NCBI GenBank assembly: GCA_025331125.1
Contig: JAOALB010000181.1
Coordinates: 31,244-95,243, forward strand
Reading direction: 5' to 3'
DNA length: 64,000 nucleotides
Source: Mycogone perniciosa
Lineage: Eukaryota > Ascomycota > Sordariomycetes > Hypocreales > Hypocreaceae
Below are positions 28,266 to 42,100 of this stretch, piece after piece. The position numbers were made by a program, and so were the translations under genes. Under the pieces are notes generated by a model that saw only the letters and a list, made by a program, of their open reading frames with translations, made no database searches and had not been told where the DNA came from. Each line of letters opens with the position of its first letter. Position 1 is the stretch's first letter.

Positions 28266-29376
28266 ATTAATAACTTTTATTTAAAAGGCTACTAAAAGTC
28301 TTAAGCAATATTGTAAATATATCCGCTGCAGGATTCTCTTTTAATAATCCTAATACTTTACCCTTTATTTTACCTTTTCGCTAAAGGCAGGATAATAATA
28401 AAAATAATAATATAAATAAAAGTAAACATAAAGATAAAGTTAATAAAATAAAATAACTATATATTTATATAAAGGAAGCCTTTTAATATATAAAAGTTAA
28501 CTATATAAAATAAAAGTAATGCTATTAGTATTTAATTGCTGAAAACGCTAAGCTTAATTAAATAATTTACTAACAGTAAACAATTATTATAAACTTATAG
28601 AATTAGGTATTGCCGATATTTACTTTAAACTTTATACTAAACTATAAAGGGAATTAACCTTTAAAGGACTTAAAAGAGTTACTTAAAATATAGCCTTTTA
28701 AACCTTTTAATAAGAGTATTATAGCACTTTAACTGTTTTTTACTTAACAATATACCTATTTTACCTACTTTTTAATTAGCTTAAATATAAAGACTAATAA
28801 AGACTTTTTAGCTGCTGAATAATTTAAAGGTAATACTTTAAAGTAGTTTAAATTTATTTAAAGGGATTTCTTTAATAATAAAAGTAAAGCTAATAAATAA
28901 ATGTAATTTATATTTATTAACTATAATTAATTTACAGAAAAGTTAAAGAATATTTTTAATAATATTAATAAAGAATATATAATGAAAAGTAAATTTATAA
29001 ATTTAATTTAAAAGAGAAAATACTTTAATTATACTATATACTTTAAAAACTGTACTTTTAAAGTTAAATAAAAAGACTTTACTTTTATTAAATAATTTTA
29101 TAATAGATTTAACCTAAAAGTTAAAAGGGAAGCTTATAAACTTTTTTATAATAAAAGTATTATTAAATTTATTAAAAAAATATAAATATAGATAATTTAT
29201 ATTATAAATATTATTTAAATATAAGAAAGAGATAATAGTAATTTAAATAAATTTATAAATATTAATAATATATACATTAAAGCAAAAAGCAATAATAATA
29301 TATTACTAGTTTTAATAATAAAAGATTTAATTAAATAGATTTAAATATTATTTAAAAAAGAAAAGTAAAGGTTATT

Positions 29377-29418
29377 TATTATAACTATAATAAATTAAAA
29401 TACTTTTTAAAAGACTAT
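29377..29418 (+). pseudogene. Gag zinc-knuckle relic of A3
   Basis: The frame starting at 29,371 reads Tyr-X2-Tyr-X4-Tyr-X4-Tyr, which is the CCHC knuckle C-X2-C-X4-H-X4-C with each Cys (TGT/TGC) and His (CAC) turned to Tyr (TAT/TAC) by G to A or C to T change. Matching relics occur in A2, A4 and A5, so the motif position is shared across the family. Confidence 0.75.
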
Positions 29419-29980
29419 AAAGCTTTATAAAAGCTAAGAATCAATAAACCTTAAAAGTTTATATTAAGACTTAAATAAAAAGTTAATATAGTTTTAAAAA
29501 CTATTAATTATATATTATTTAACTAAATTATATACTATAATAATAACTATTTTATTTATAAATCTAATAAAGATAAAAATAGATAATATTTAAAATCATT
29601 TAAAAAAATATCTATAATAAATTAAAAGGGATACTAGTTAAGGCTTAAATCTTTAACTTTTAAAGATATTTTTAAAGAAAATAAAGTAAATAAATATTTA
29701 CTATATTTAAATCGTTTAATAAAATAAAGCTTAAACTCTAGCTATATAAAGTTAAATAAAGATAATAATATTTTAAATAAATAAATAGTTACTATAATAA
29801 ATTACTAATACTTTAATTAAATTATTACAGGTAATAAAAGATAAATTAATAGTAATAACTTTAATAATAAAAATAAAAATAACCCTTTATAATATAAACT
29901 ATTACTATACAGTATTATATTTTTAAAACTCGAAAATATATTATTTATAAATAGTAGCCTTAAAAGTAAACTAAATAAAT

Positions 29981-30152
29981 TGTTACGGCACCGACCGTGA
30001 CGCGATATTGACGCCTGGTTATGTAAGCTCCGGTCACGTGACCAGGCCCCAACGCGTTCCTAGCTATAGCTTTCCGTAGAGCCTCAGGGCTTCCTTGCTC
30101 TCTACGGCACAACAATAATATTTGCCCTGACCTGCCTTCCTATACTATAATA
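29981..30152 (+). repeat. Lone B-type LTR (172 bp), barely RIP-mutated
   Basis: Starts TGTTACGGCACCGACC, ends CTATAATA, and is flanked by TAAAT at 29,976-29,980 and 30,153-30,157. No internal sequence of family B is attached. It keeps many CpA and CpG sites and is much richer in G and C than the A3 sequence on both sides. It is either a solo LTR left by LTR-LTR recombination or a very short nonautonomous unit. Confidence 0.87.
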
Positions 30153-32029
30153 TAAATAGTACTTAAACTTAATTAAAAGAGTTACTATAAATATATAATA
30201 AAATAACTTAAACTTATACTTATATAAACAGCTTTATATATAAAACGGAGCTAATAATAAAGTAGCTGTTAAAGCTATCCTAGTTATTTTAACTATCTGC
30301 AAAAAACCTATATATTTCTATATATAAAGAAACTATACTGTAAATAACCCTACTTATAAAAAGTATTATACTATATCCTAAATTACTTATATTATATATA
30401 AATGTATAATATATTTCTGAGAAAAAGTAAAATATAATATATTTTTAGTTAAAATCTTATCTTACCCTATAAAATAAATATAAAATCATAATACTTTTAA
30501 AGAATAAACTATAATTATATAGTACTAAGACTTAAAAATTATTATTATTAAATTAAATACTAAAACCTTAAAGGAATATTATTTATTATAAAGAGTTAAA
30601 GAATATAAATTTTAAATATATTATATTTACTGCTAGGAGAAATTAAAAAAATAGTACTTTTACTATAATAAAAGGTTTAAATGCAATTAATAATATTATT
30701 TAAAATATAATAACTTAAAGTATATTATATATAAACGAAATAAGTTAAAGGATTGATATATATAATAAGCTAATAATACTTTATATTTATTGTTAAAGTA
30801 TATATATTATTAAAAGGATAAATATATTACCTGTTTATAAAATAAACTTTAAAAATAGCGAATATAAAAGTATATAAAATATAAATTTACTTTAAAGGAT
30901 AAAAAGATTAATTAAATTATAAAAGAGCTATATAGAAACTAATTTAACTTTATTATTTATAAAGGAACTAGTTATAATAAAAGAAAGTAGTATTTACGTT
31001 AAAAAACCTTAATTAACTGGAAATTCTATATAAAAAGAAAAAGTTAAGAGATAATTAATATTATTTATAAAAAAGCTATAAAGTAATAATTAATAAATTA
31101 TATTTTTTAAAATATTAAATAATAAAAGTAATAATAAAGACTTACTATATTTTAAATCAAAAATACTAATTAAAAGATATTAGCTATATATATTAATAAA
31201 TAGTAAAGTAATAGGCAATTTTATTATACCTATAACTATAAATTACCTATAATTACTTTAAAAAAAGAAAACTAAACTATATTAACTTTATTAAGCAGAA
31301 AAAGGAGCCTTTATATATAATAATAAAGAAATTAAGTAAAAGATTAATTATTTTAAACTTAAAATCGCTAAATATAAAAAAATAGTTTTTTATAATATAG
31401 TAAATATTAATAAATATAATATTATTTTTAATTATCTTTAATTAAAATATAATAACTTTAATATTAATGAAAAGAAAAGCTAGGTTTATTAGCGCAATAG
31501 TAAAGCTTTTTTAATAACTAGAATTATTAAAAAGGCTTTAGCTATAAGGCAGAAAGCCTCTATAAAACCTTTAAATATATTAAAGAAAGGAATGAAAAAA
31601 GTTACCTTTAATTTAATTATAGAAATAATTTACTTAAAAGTAAAATTTTAATAAAGTAAAGGAATAGATAAATAAATCTAAAGAATAATTGCGTTTTTAT
31701 AGAAAGGATTTAATAATATTAATAAAATATTTAAAATAAAAAGCCTTAAAATAGCAGTATTATTAAAATAGCTATAAAATATCTTTAAAGAATACTAAAA
31801 GTATAATGAATTATTTAAATATATATTTAATATAAAACTACTAGAATATAGTTAATAGGATTATATAATTAAGCTTAAAGATAATATAAACACTACCTTT
31901 TATAAGATTTATAATTTATATAGAAAAAAGCTTAAAAGCCTATATAATTATTTAAATAATAGATTAGTTAAAGGGTATATTTAACTTATTTTATTAAAAA
32001 TAAACTATTTTATTATATTTATATTAAAG

Positions 32030-34640
32030 AAAAAAGGTAAACTATAATTAATTATAAACTATTAACAGTTTAATAAAGCTATTATTAAAGATAAAACTCT
32101 ATTACTATTAATTATAAAACTATAAAATAAATTATATAAAAAAGAGTAATTTATAGCGCTAAACTTTAAAGGTGCTTATAACTTTATTTAAATTAAAAGA
32201 AAAGATAAATAAATAACTGCATTTAAAATTAAATATAGCTTATTTAAATATTTAATTATACCTTTTAGTTTTATTAATACCTTTATAATATTTTAAAAAA
32301 TAATTAATAATATATTAGAAATATACTTTAATATTTTTATAGTTATTTACTTAAATAATATTTTAATCTTTTTAACTACCTTTTAAAAATATAAAGTATA
32401 TATCTATAAAGTATTATAGATATTATAAAATATTAAATTATTTATAAAATTAAAAAAATATAAATTCTATTTATAAAAAGTTACCTTTTTGAAGTATATT
32501 ATTACCTTTAAAGAAGTTTATATAAATTTATTAAAAGTATATATAGTAAAAGACTAGCTTATATTTATAATAGTTAAAGAAGTTTAAAGCTTTTTAAAAT
32601 TTATTAACAACTATTAATAATTTATTAAAAGCCATAAAAGTATTATATATACTTTTTATGAATTTATTAAAAAAGATTAAAAGCTTTTATATATATTAAA
32701 TATATAAAATATATTTAATAAACTTAAATAGTTTATTTTAAAAGAACTTATATTTATTATATTTAATTTATTTAATGAAATAAAAGTTAAAATAAATATT
32801 TTTAACTTTGCTATAAAACTTTAATTTAATTAAAAAAATAAAAATAGTAAATTATACTTTATTACCTTTTACTTTAAAGCATTATATAGTATAAAATGAA
32901 AGTACTTAAGATATAATAAAGACTTTTTTACTATTACTCTTATAGTTAAGAATAGCAATATTACTTATTAAAAGGAATATATAAAGTTAAAGTATATATT
33001 AAGTATAAAAATATTATATATTTTATAATAATTTAGTAACCTTTTAAAAGATAAATCTGCTATATAGAATATCTTTTAGAATTTAATTATATTCTAATTT
33101 ATTAGAAAGCATTTAAAAATAAATAAGTAGATGCGCTTAGCAGATAAATTAACTATAATTAAAGAGAAATTAAATATACTAGGCAGATTTTAAAATAAAC
33201 CTTTAAAAGATATTATTAATAAATAGCACTTTAAACTATATATAAACTATTTAATAATAATAGTATACTTTAATGCATTAAAAAGTATTATATTATTTAA
33301 AATAGTAATAAATTCCTAAAAGATATAAAGTTTAATAATAAAAGAATTTAATAATAAAAAAAGAAAATTTAAATTTTAAGTAAACTTTAAATGAATATAG
33401 TTAGAAAAGTTTATTAATATTTAGTATATAGATATAAAGGTATTTTAAGTTTTAAGGATTCAAAAAAGTAATATAAAATATTATTTCTTATTATAGAACT
33501 TATAACACATTTAAACCTTTAAAATATAAACTACATAGTAAACTTTAACCTTTATTAATATTAAAGTAACTATAAAAGTTAATTTTATAAAACTTTATTA
33601 TTAAATTACTATTATTTATTAAACCTAAAATAAAAATTAAATATAATAATATTTTAATAATTATAAATTAATTTATTAAATACTTTTACTGCCTTTTATA
33701 TTAAAAAAGCTATAAATGCAAAGATCTTAGCCTATATCTTTTTATAATTTATTGCAGTTAACTATATAATTCTAGCTAAAGTTATTTCTATTTAAAGAGT
33801 AACCTTTATATTTAAATTTTAATAACTATTTATAAATTCATTAAATATAAATTATAAGCTTAATATTATATATTACCTATAAATAAATAGTTAAATAAAA
33901 TATATTAATTAAATTATTAAATCTTATTTAAAAAGTTATATTAACTTTAATTAAAATAATTAAATAAAAAACTATTAATTATATAGATATCCTATAATAG
34001 TAATATTTTAAAGTTAATTAAATTTAACTTTATATACGCTAACTAGAGCTTTATATTATATATATAAAAGCGCTAAGAAAATGCTTATATATTAATAAAA
34101 TATAAAATAAAGTGAATGATATAAAGTAATTATATAAAGAAATGCAGGTATACCTTTACTTTATTAAAAAGAAATAAAAAAAGTATATTAATTAATATAA
34201 ATTAAAAGGATTAATCTTTAAAAAGGGAGATATAGTTTATTTATATAAATATTTATTAAGAAAAAAGACTGTAAATATTAAAATAATATAATTAAGCGAT
34301 AAATTAAAATTTTAAAAAACTTAAACTTTATTTAGTTAAAAAGGTTATTTTAAAAGTTATTTATAAATGTATACTATTAAATGGTATTTAAATCTATTTA
34401 ATATTTTATATTTTACTACGCGAGAAAGTATTATAAAATAAATTAAAGAATAAATTAATTATAGATTTAATTAAAGTTTTATTAGTTAAAGGAAAATATA
34501 AAGCTAAAGGCATTAAAGCTATAAAAATAAAAGGCAATAAATACTAGTATTTAATAAAATAGAAAAACTATAAAGAAGAATATAACTTTTAGGAATTTAA
34601 AGAATACTTTAAGCACTTTTAAATAACTTTATAGTAATTC
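32030..34640 (+). pseudogene. A3 pol relic: RT, RNase H, integrase, chromodomain
   Basis: Translation across stops gives the RT active-site box as YLNNIL near 32,343-32,366, an RNase H block near 32,760-32,940 and an integrase core with a DGQTE-like block near 33,890. After 34,500 comes a chromodomain-like YLVKWKxY stretch, now full of stops. In life this polyprotein would copy and integrate the element, with the chromodomain directing insertion to heterochromatin, as known for chromoviruses. Confidence 0.8.
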
Positions 34641-35325
34641 CACCGAAATCTAGGCCTTTTAATAAAGGGTTTAATAAAGCGTTAAAAGTAAAAAGATTAA
34701 TACTTTAAAAGTCCTAAACCTTTAAAAGGACTTCTAATTCCTGCTGCTTTAAATTCTTTAGTTTATTTAAAGATTTTAACCTATACTTAACTATCTCTTT
34801 ACCTTTAGTCTGCAGCTATTATTTTTAATAACAAAAATACTTTAAATGATTTAAAGCTTTATCTATTTCCGCCTAGGCTTTATAAAAGGCCTTATAATAA
34901 AGTAATAAAAGCTTTTCCGCTAATTTTTTAATAGAATTAAGATATCGCGACTTAAAAATAATACTTAATACTAAAAAACAGTTTTAGCTATAGTATTAAA
35001 AGGAAGACTTTAAAGGAATATATAAAAGCTTAACGTAACTCCCGCACTATTATATAAATAACTAATATAAATACACTCGCTATATTTCGAAAAATAATTG
35101 CTTATATAATACTTTAGGCTGCAAGAAAGATAATAAAAGTAAAGTATAATATTAAAACTGTTAGTATTAATTAAATCTGCCAGTTTACAATAATAAAACG
35201 TTAATTTAGTATAAGTAGGCTATAGATTATTAAATATAATAAACAGTTAAAAAAAATATTATATATAAAAAAAGGGAAGAAATTAAATAGGTTTTAAGGA
35301 TAAAACTAATAGGAGGGGGATATTA

Positions 35326-35732
35326 TATTATAACCTAATTATATTAAAGACTAGGTTATAGGGATATAAAAGAATATTAGCTACACTAACTAATTATTAA
35401 GAAATAATTACAGCGCTAAAAGTAATTACTTAAACGCTTACTATACTAAAATATATAATGATTTATATAATTACTATACTATTACAGTAATTGCAATAAC
35501 ACTTACTAAAATATTAGTAATTATATATAAATCTCTTTTATATATATATAACTGGCTTATTATTTATTTAATATAGTTACTTAAATAGTTATTAATAATT
35601 ATATTTACTAGAACAGCCTATTTTATAGAAGTATAACTATATTACCCTACTTAGCATTTATTTTTAACCTTTCTGTTAATATAAACCTATAAACCTTGGT
35701 TTAAGTATTAAGAACTAACCCGGATTATTATA
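35326..35732 (+). repeat. 3' LTR of A3 (407 bp)
   Basis: Follows AGGAGGGGG and a short spacer, starts TATTATAACC and ends GGATTATTATA. It is collinear with 27,858-28,265, with C/T and G/A differences. The TAATA duplication follows at 35,733. Confidence 0.88.
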
Positions 35733-37465
35733 TAATAGTAATATTTTAAAGTTAACTAAACTTAGCCCTATATATATTAACTATAGCTTTACGCTAAATA
35801 TATATAGAGTATTAAAGAAAGGCCTATATATTAATAAAGTATAAATTAAAGTTAAAGATATAAAATAGTTATATAAAGAAATATAGGTATACTTTTACTT
35901 TATATAAGAAAGAAAAAGAAGTATATTAATAAATATAAATTAAAAGGATTAATCTTTAAAGAGGGAGATATAAGCTATTTATATTAATATTTATTAAGAA
36001 AAAAGACTGCAAATATTAAAATAATGCAATTAAGCAATAAATTAAATTTCAAGAAACTTAAACCTTACCTAGTTAAAAAGGTTATTTTAAAAGTTACTTA
36101 TAAATTTATACTATTAAATAGTATCTGGATTTACTTAATATTTTACATTTTATTACTTAAAAAAGTATTATAAAATAAATTAGAAAATAAATTAATTATA
36201 GATTTAATTAAAGTCTTAGCAGTTAAAAAAAAGTATAAAATTAAAGAAATTAAAGCTATAAAAGTAGAAAATAATAAACGCTAATATTTAGTTAAATAGA
36301 AAGTCTATAGAGAGGAATATAACTTTTAGGAACCTATAGAATATTTAAAGAATGCCTTAATAAAACTTTAATACTTTTATTAAAGTTTAAATCTTTTAAT
36401 AAAGGGTTATTAAATATTGCGTTTTAATTAAATATATTTATGTTACTTGAAGACTAAATATTAATAATAGCCTTTAACTTAATGCATTTAAACTTATTTA
36501 ACTTATTTAATAAATTAATGCTATACTGCAATATCTTAACCCTATATAACTGCATTTATAACTGCTGCTTATAAATATAATTTAATTGCGTAAAACATTT
36601 ATTTTTAAAGCAGTTAATACTATTATTTATTACTGCTATTCTAATAATCTATATTTAATAATATACTCTTTATTTTTAATATACTCCTTTTTAGCTATTA
36701 AATAATATACTATAAATATTAAAAATAACTTATAATAAACTAAAGAGGATATATATTAGCCGTTAAGGAGATACTATTTTTATTATATATTTTGCCTTAA
36801 TAGGTATACTATTTCTAGTAAAAATAACCTATAGCTATTTTATAGGAAATACTATACTTTTTATAAAATAAATATAGTATAATAAAGATACTAATAGTAT
36901 TAATTATTAATATAGCTGCAGTATAATTCTGGAAGGATTTAGTAGGTTTAAAAACTTTTTACTGTTTTGCAATATTATAAGGTATAGTTAAATAAAAATA
37001 AAAAGAAGTTAAAAGGAAAAGACTTATAAAAAAGAGGGATAGCTATATAATAGGTCTAGGGATAAGATTAATAGGAGGGGGATATTGTATTATAGCCTGA
37101 CTAGGCTAAGGCCTAGGCCTAGAGGAATATCGGAATAATAGGCTAATAGGAATATAATTACTAGGGTATATACTAAATCATTAATAATTAAGGATATATA
37201 TAAGTAATCGCGAACTTTGAATTATTAAGAAGATAGCTATATTCCCTAATAATTAATATAACTCTCCTTTATATATATATAACTAGCTTATTACTTATTT
37301 AATATAATTACTTAAATAGTTATTAATAAATTACATTTACTAGAACCGCCTATTCTATAAAATAGTAACTATATTACCCTGCTTAGTATTTATCTTTAAC
37401 CTTTCTATTAATATAAACCTAGCGAACCTTGGTTTAACTGTTAAAAATTAACCTGGATCGTTACA
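35733..37465 (+). mobile_element. Family-A element A2, piece 2 (integrase end, chromodomain, tail, 3' LTR)
   Basis: Resumes the integrase region of A2 exactly where A3 interrupted it, continues through the chromodomain-like stretch (about 36,240-36,340) and a 3' tail, and reaches the polypurine tract at 37,073-37,081. The 3' LTR is 37,088-37,465. The tail differs from those of A1, A3 and A5. Confidence 0.83.
37088..37465 (+). repeat. 3' LTR of A2 (378 bp)
   Basis: Starts TATTATAGCC and ends GGATCGTTACA, keeping the terminal CA. The right part matches other family-A LTRs and the left part does not. Confidence 0.86.
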
Positions 37466-38150
37466 GTATTTTAATGCTAGGAGTATATTTAATAAAAGCG
37501 CTTTTATAATAGTTTTAAGGTATTTTATTGAGGGGGAATTGGCACTCCAAATATACACATACATATATATACACTAACAACAATAACCTGAATAAAGCGC
37601 GGGAACCGCGCTCTTAATAAAACCATAAAGCCGCAGTTAGGTAATATAGGGACTAAAAGATACTGCAAATCATTTGATTATAATGTCTGCAGCCGAAAGC
37701 AACTAACAGTTACCTTTTTACGCCTTAGCGGCCATGAAATTACAGGTAAGGTAATGTATTAAGGGAGAACGCAGGTTATTTTATTATTAAACTAGGTTTA
37801 TCTGTTTTATCTTTATACTTTTGCGCTTTCCTAATCTAGTAGTTGCTGAAATAAGCAACTGACTTTTCTTAAGTAAGCTAGTAAAAAGGAGTGCAAGTAT
37901 ATTAGGTATATTAGTTACCTTTAATAAAGTATTAGTAAGTATTTATAAGTGTTTTTGTCTTTTATATATATATATATATATATTTAATTCTTTTAATGTT
38001 TTAAATTACTTTAAAGTATAAGTAACTAAAGGCGCTGGAATAAAAGGTAAAGTTTAAATTAGCAGAATTATATTGCAAGTTTTCTAAGGCTTTAGCGCAA
38101 TTAATTTGCCTTTATGCTTAGTGTAAGGTATTAATAATAAAAGGGGCGAA
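37466..38150. other. Weakly RIP-mutated segment of unclear origin
   Basis: This stretch has clearly more G and C than its neighbours and keeps CpA and CpG sites. It has no reading frame and no gene I recognise. It holds a perfect 7-bp inverted repeat (37,596-37,602 with 37,606-37,612), an AT run near 37,965-37,981 and a GAGGGGGAAT purine tract near 37,541. Its right part shows patchy similarity, on the minus strand, to the 3' tail of A1, so it may be the unique 3' tail of A4. Confidence 0.5.
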
Positions 38151-38733
38151 GATAGTGAACTATAGGTTAAAAAGTATAAATAAGCTAAATAAGGCTAAGT
38201 ATTATAAAGTAAAGGCTGCGATAGGTATATATATTTTTAAGGCTGCTAATATAATTAACTAAACTGCTTTTAGGCTGCTTAATTTATTGTTAATAAATTA
38301 AAATTTTAGTGGAATTATTATAGACTTATTTAAAAGTACTTAAAATATTCCCTAAATTCCTAGGAGTTATATTCTTCTTTATAGTTTTTCTATTTTATTA
38401 AATACTAATATTTATTACTTCTGATTTTTATAGCTTTAATTTCTTTAACTTTATATTTTTCTTTAACCAATAAAACCTTAATTAAGTCTATAATTAGTTT
38501 ATTTCTTGATTTTATTTTATCATATTCTTTAAGTAGTAAAATATAAAATACTAGGTAGATTTAAATATTATTTAATGGTATAAGTTTATAAATAACTTTT
38601 AAAATAACCTTTTTAATTAGGTAAAGTTTAAGTTTTTTAAAATCTATTTATTACTTAATTATATTATTTTAATATTTATAGTTTCTTTTCCTAGTAAATA
38701 TTAATATAAATAAACTATATCTCCCTCTTTAAA
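38151..38733 (-). mobile_element. Family-A element A4, piece 1 (3' side)
   Basis: Minus-strand family-A sequence: tail, chromodomain-like part (about 38,370-38,460) and the end of the integrase region. It stops at 38,733, the left TTAAA copy (38,729-38,733) of the A5 insertion site. The same sequence resumes at 46,444. The left limit is uncertain. Confidence 0.75.
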
Positions 38734-39120
38734 TGTAATAATCCGGGTTGATTCTCAATAGTTAAACCAAGGTTCGCAGGGTTTAGATTAACAGAAAGGT
38801 CAAGGATAAATACTAAGCAGGGTAATATAGTTACAATTCTATAAAATAAGTGGTTCTAGTAAATATAATTACTAACAACTATCTAAATAACTATATTAAA
38901 TAAATAATGAGCTAGCTATATATATATAAAAGAGATATATAATAAATATACTTAAATTATTTAAATTATAGTAATCCTGTTAATCTAGGATTACAGTTTT
39001 ATATAGTAATCCCTTTTATAAAATTACACTTATAGCTATAATCTATTAGTAATTAATTAAAGGTTCTAATATTCTGCTATAATCCTATAACTAGGTTTTC
39101 AATATAGTTAGGTTATAATA
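38734..39120 (-). repeat. 3' LTR of A5 (left copy, 387 bp)
   Basis: On the plus strand it starts TGTAATAATCCGG and ends GGTTATAATA, followed by the complement of the family-A polypurine tract. Confidence 0.88.
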
Positions 39121-42100
39121 TAATATCCCCCTCTTATTAGTTTTATCTTCAAGACCTATTAGTTCCTTTATAAGTTTTATCTGTTTATTCTTTTTACCTT
39201 TCCTATATTAACACTATAATAGATTATATTGCTAAACCTTATACTTATAAATCTAATAAGTATACTTTATTTACTTTCTTTAATTCTTTTTAAAGGCAAT
39301 CCTGCTAATATACTTTACACTTTTTACTTTTAAAAGAAATTAATTTATTAAATAATAAATAACTTTTCAAAGTATAGCGAATATATATACTAAGGCTATT
39401 CCTATAATAGGGTCCTAGTCGCTTTATTTTATATACTCCTCTCTTTTCCTCTCCTCTATACTTTTCTATTAACTTTTCCAATTATATATATACTTAAGTA
39501 GCAGAAAAAGCTTCAGCTGGAAAAGGATAAAGTAAGTAAAAAGCTAAAGGGTTTTTATTTTTATTTAGCAGAGCTTTAATTGCAGATTATAGCAGCTGCA
39601 GGGTATTTAAACTATATTTAATATATTAAAAAGAAAGTATATAAGCAATATATTAAACTTTTTAAATAGGGGCTATAAAGTCTAAATAAAAAGGATAATA
39701 TACTGTCTTTTTTATTTATTTAAAAGGTATAGGTAATAACCGATTTCTAGTCGCTAAAGGTGCCTGTTAAAGTAGATTAAACTTCTTTAAACCTTAGCGA
39801 TAATTTTGCAGATTTAAGTCCCTTAATTTTAAAAACTAGTAAAACTGCTTAAGTTTATTTTTAGCATTTAATAGGTATTTAATAGGTTCTTAAAAGTTAT
39901 ATTTTTCTTTATAGTTTTTCTATTTAATTAAGTATTAACGTTTATTATTTTCTGCTTTTATAGCCTTAACCTTTTCGACTTTACATTCATTTTCAACTAG
40001 TAAAACCTTAATTAAATCTATAATTAATCTATTTTTTAATTTATTTTATAATGCTTTTTTAAATAGTAAAATATAAAATATCAAGTAAATCCAGATAGTA
40101 TTTAGTAGTATAAGTTTATAAGTAACTTTTAAAATAACCTTTTTAACTAGGTAAAGTTTAAGTTTCTTAAAATTTAATTTATTGCTTAGTTGTATTATTT
40201 TAATATTTATAGTTTTTTTCCCTAGCAAATAACAATATAAGTAAACTATATCTCCCTGTTTAAAGATTAATCCCTTTAATCTATATTTATTAGTATATTT
40301 CTTTATTTTCTTTTATATAGAATAAAGGTATACCTGTATTTCTTTATATAATTACTTTATATTTGTAACTTTAATTTATACTTTATTAATATATAGGCTT
40401 TTCCTTAACACTTTATATATATCTAATATAAAGCTATAGTTAGTATATATAAAGCTAAGTTTAATTAACTTTAAAATATTACTATTATAGGATATTTATA
40501 TAATTAATAACTTCTTTATTTAATTATTTTAATTAAAGTTAATATAACTTTTTAAATAAACTTTAATAGCCTAATTAATACATTCTATTTATTTATTTAT
40601 CTATAGGTAATATATAGTATTAAGCTTATAATTTATACTTAATTAATTTATAAATACTTACTAGAATTTAAATATAAAGGTTAATCCTTAATTAAAAATA
40701 GTTTTAATTAAAATTATATAATTAACTGCAATAAATCCCAAAAATATATAAGTTAGCGTTTCTATAGTTATTACTTTTTTATATAAAAGGAAATAAAACT
40801 ATTTAATAAATTAATCTATAATTATTAAAATACTATTATATTTAATTTTGATTTTCAATTTAATAAATAATAGTATTTTAATAATAAAGTCTAATAGAAT
40901 TAAGTTTAATAGTTATTTTAATACTAATAAAGGTTAAAGTTTACTGTATAGTTTATATTTTAAGGGTTTAACTATTTTATATATTATACAGCAAGAAATA
41001 ATATTTTATACTATTTTCTTAAATCTTTAAAACTTGAAATACCTTTAAACCTATTTATAGGTCTTATAAATACCTTTATATCTATATACTAAATATTAAT
41101 AAACTTCTATAACTGTATTCTTTTAAAGTTTATTTAAAATCTAGATTTCTTTATTTTATTATTAAATTCCTTTATTATTAAACTCTATATCTCTTAAAAA
41201 TCTATTATTATCTTAAATAGTATAATACTTTTTAATGCATTAAAGTATAGTATTATTATTAAATACTTTATATATAGCTTAAAATACTATTTATTAATAA
41301 TATTCTTTAAAGGTTTATTTTAAAATCTACCTAATATACTTAATCTTTACTTAGTAATAGTTAATATATCTGTTAAATATATCTATTTATCTATTTTTAA
41401 ATCCTTTCTAGTAGATTAAGATATAGTCGAATTCTAAAAGGTATTCTATATAGCAGATTTGCCTTTTAAAGAGTTATTAAACTATCGCGAAATATATAAT
41501 ATTCTTATAATTAATATATACTTTAACTTTATATATTCCTTTTAATAAATAATATCGCTATTTTTTAAATATAAAAATAATAATAAAGAATTCTTTATTA
41601 TATATTAGATAGTTTAATTCTGCATTATATAATACTTAAAAATAAAAAGGAATAAGGTATAGTTTACTGTTTTTATCCTTTTAACTAAGTTAAGCTTTTA
41701 CAGTAAAGTTAAAAGCATTTATTTTAACTTTTATTTCTTGAAATAAATTAAATATAATAAATATAGGTTTTTCTAAAATAAATTATTTAAGTTTATTAAA
41801 GGCTTTTTATATATTTAATACTTATAAAAACTTTTAATTTTTTTTAATAAATTTATAAAAAGTTTATATAATACTTTTATAATTTTTAATAAATTATTAA
41901 TAATAGTTAATAAATTTTAAAAAGCTTTAAACCTTTTTAACTATTATAAGTATAGGCTAGTCTTTTACTGCTTATACTTTTAATAGATTTATACAAATTT
42001 CTTTAAAGGTAATAATATACTTTTAAAAGGTAACTTTTTATATATAAAACTTATATTTCTTTGATTCTATCAATAATTTAATATTTTATAGTATTTATAA

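Larger units (their letters stand above)
27858..35732 (+). mobile_element. Family-A element A3: complete nested Ty3/gypsy chromovirus (7.9 kb)
   Basis: A3 has LTRs at 27,858-28,265 and 35,326-35,732 and the 5-bp duplication TAATA at 27,853-27,857 and 35,733-35,737. The interior keeps the full order: gag with zinc knuckle (29,377-29,418), reverse transcriptase (about 32,030-32,460), RNase H (about 32,760-32,940), integrase (about 33,620-34,080), chromodomain (about 34,500-34,640), a 3' tail and the polypurine tract at 35,311-35,319. A lone B-type LTR sits at 29,981-30,152. All frames are closed by RIP-type stops. Confidence 0.9.

Noticed and set aside
37960..37981. AT dinucleotide runs (also near 16,507 and 23,456) as origins or telomere-like sites
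   Set aside because: Plain microsatellites; no telomeric TTAGGG repeat or origin-like feature is present.
40046..40228. 60-codon open frame on the minus strand
   Set aside because: It is a stop-free patch of the A5 integrase/chromodomain relic; upstream and downstream pol sequence is broken.
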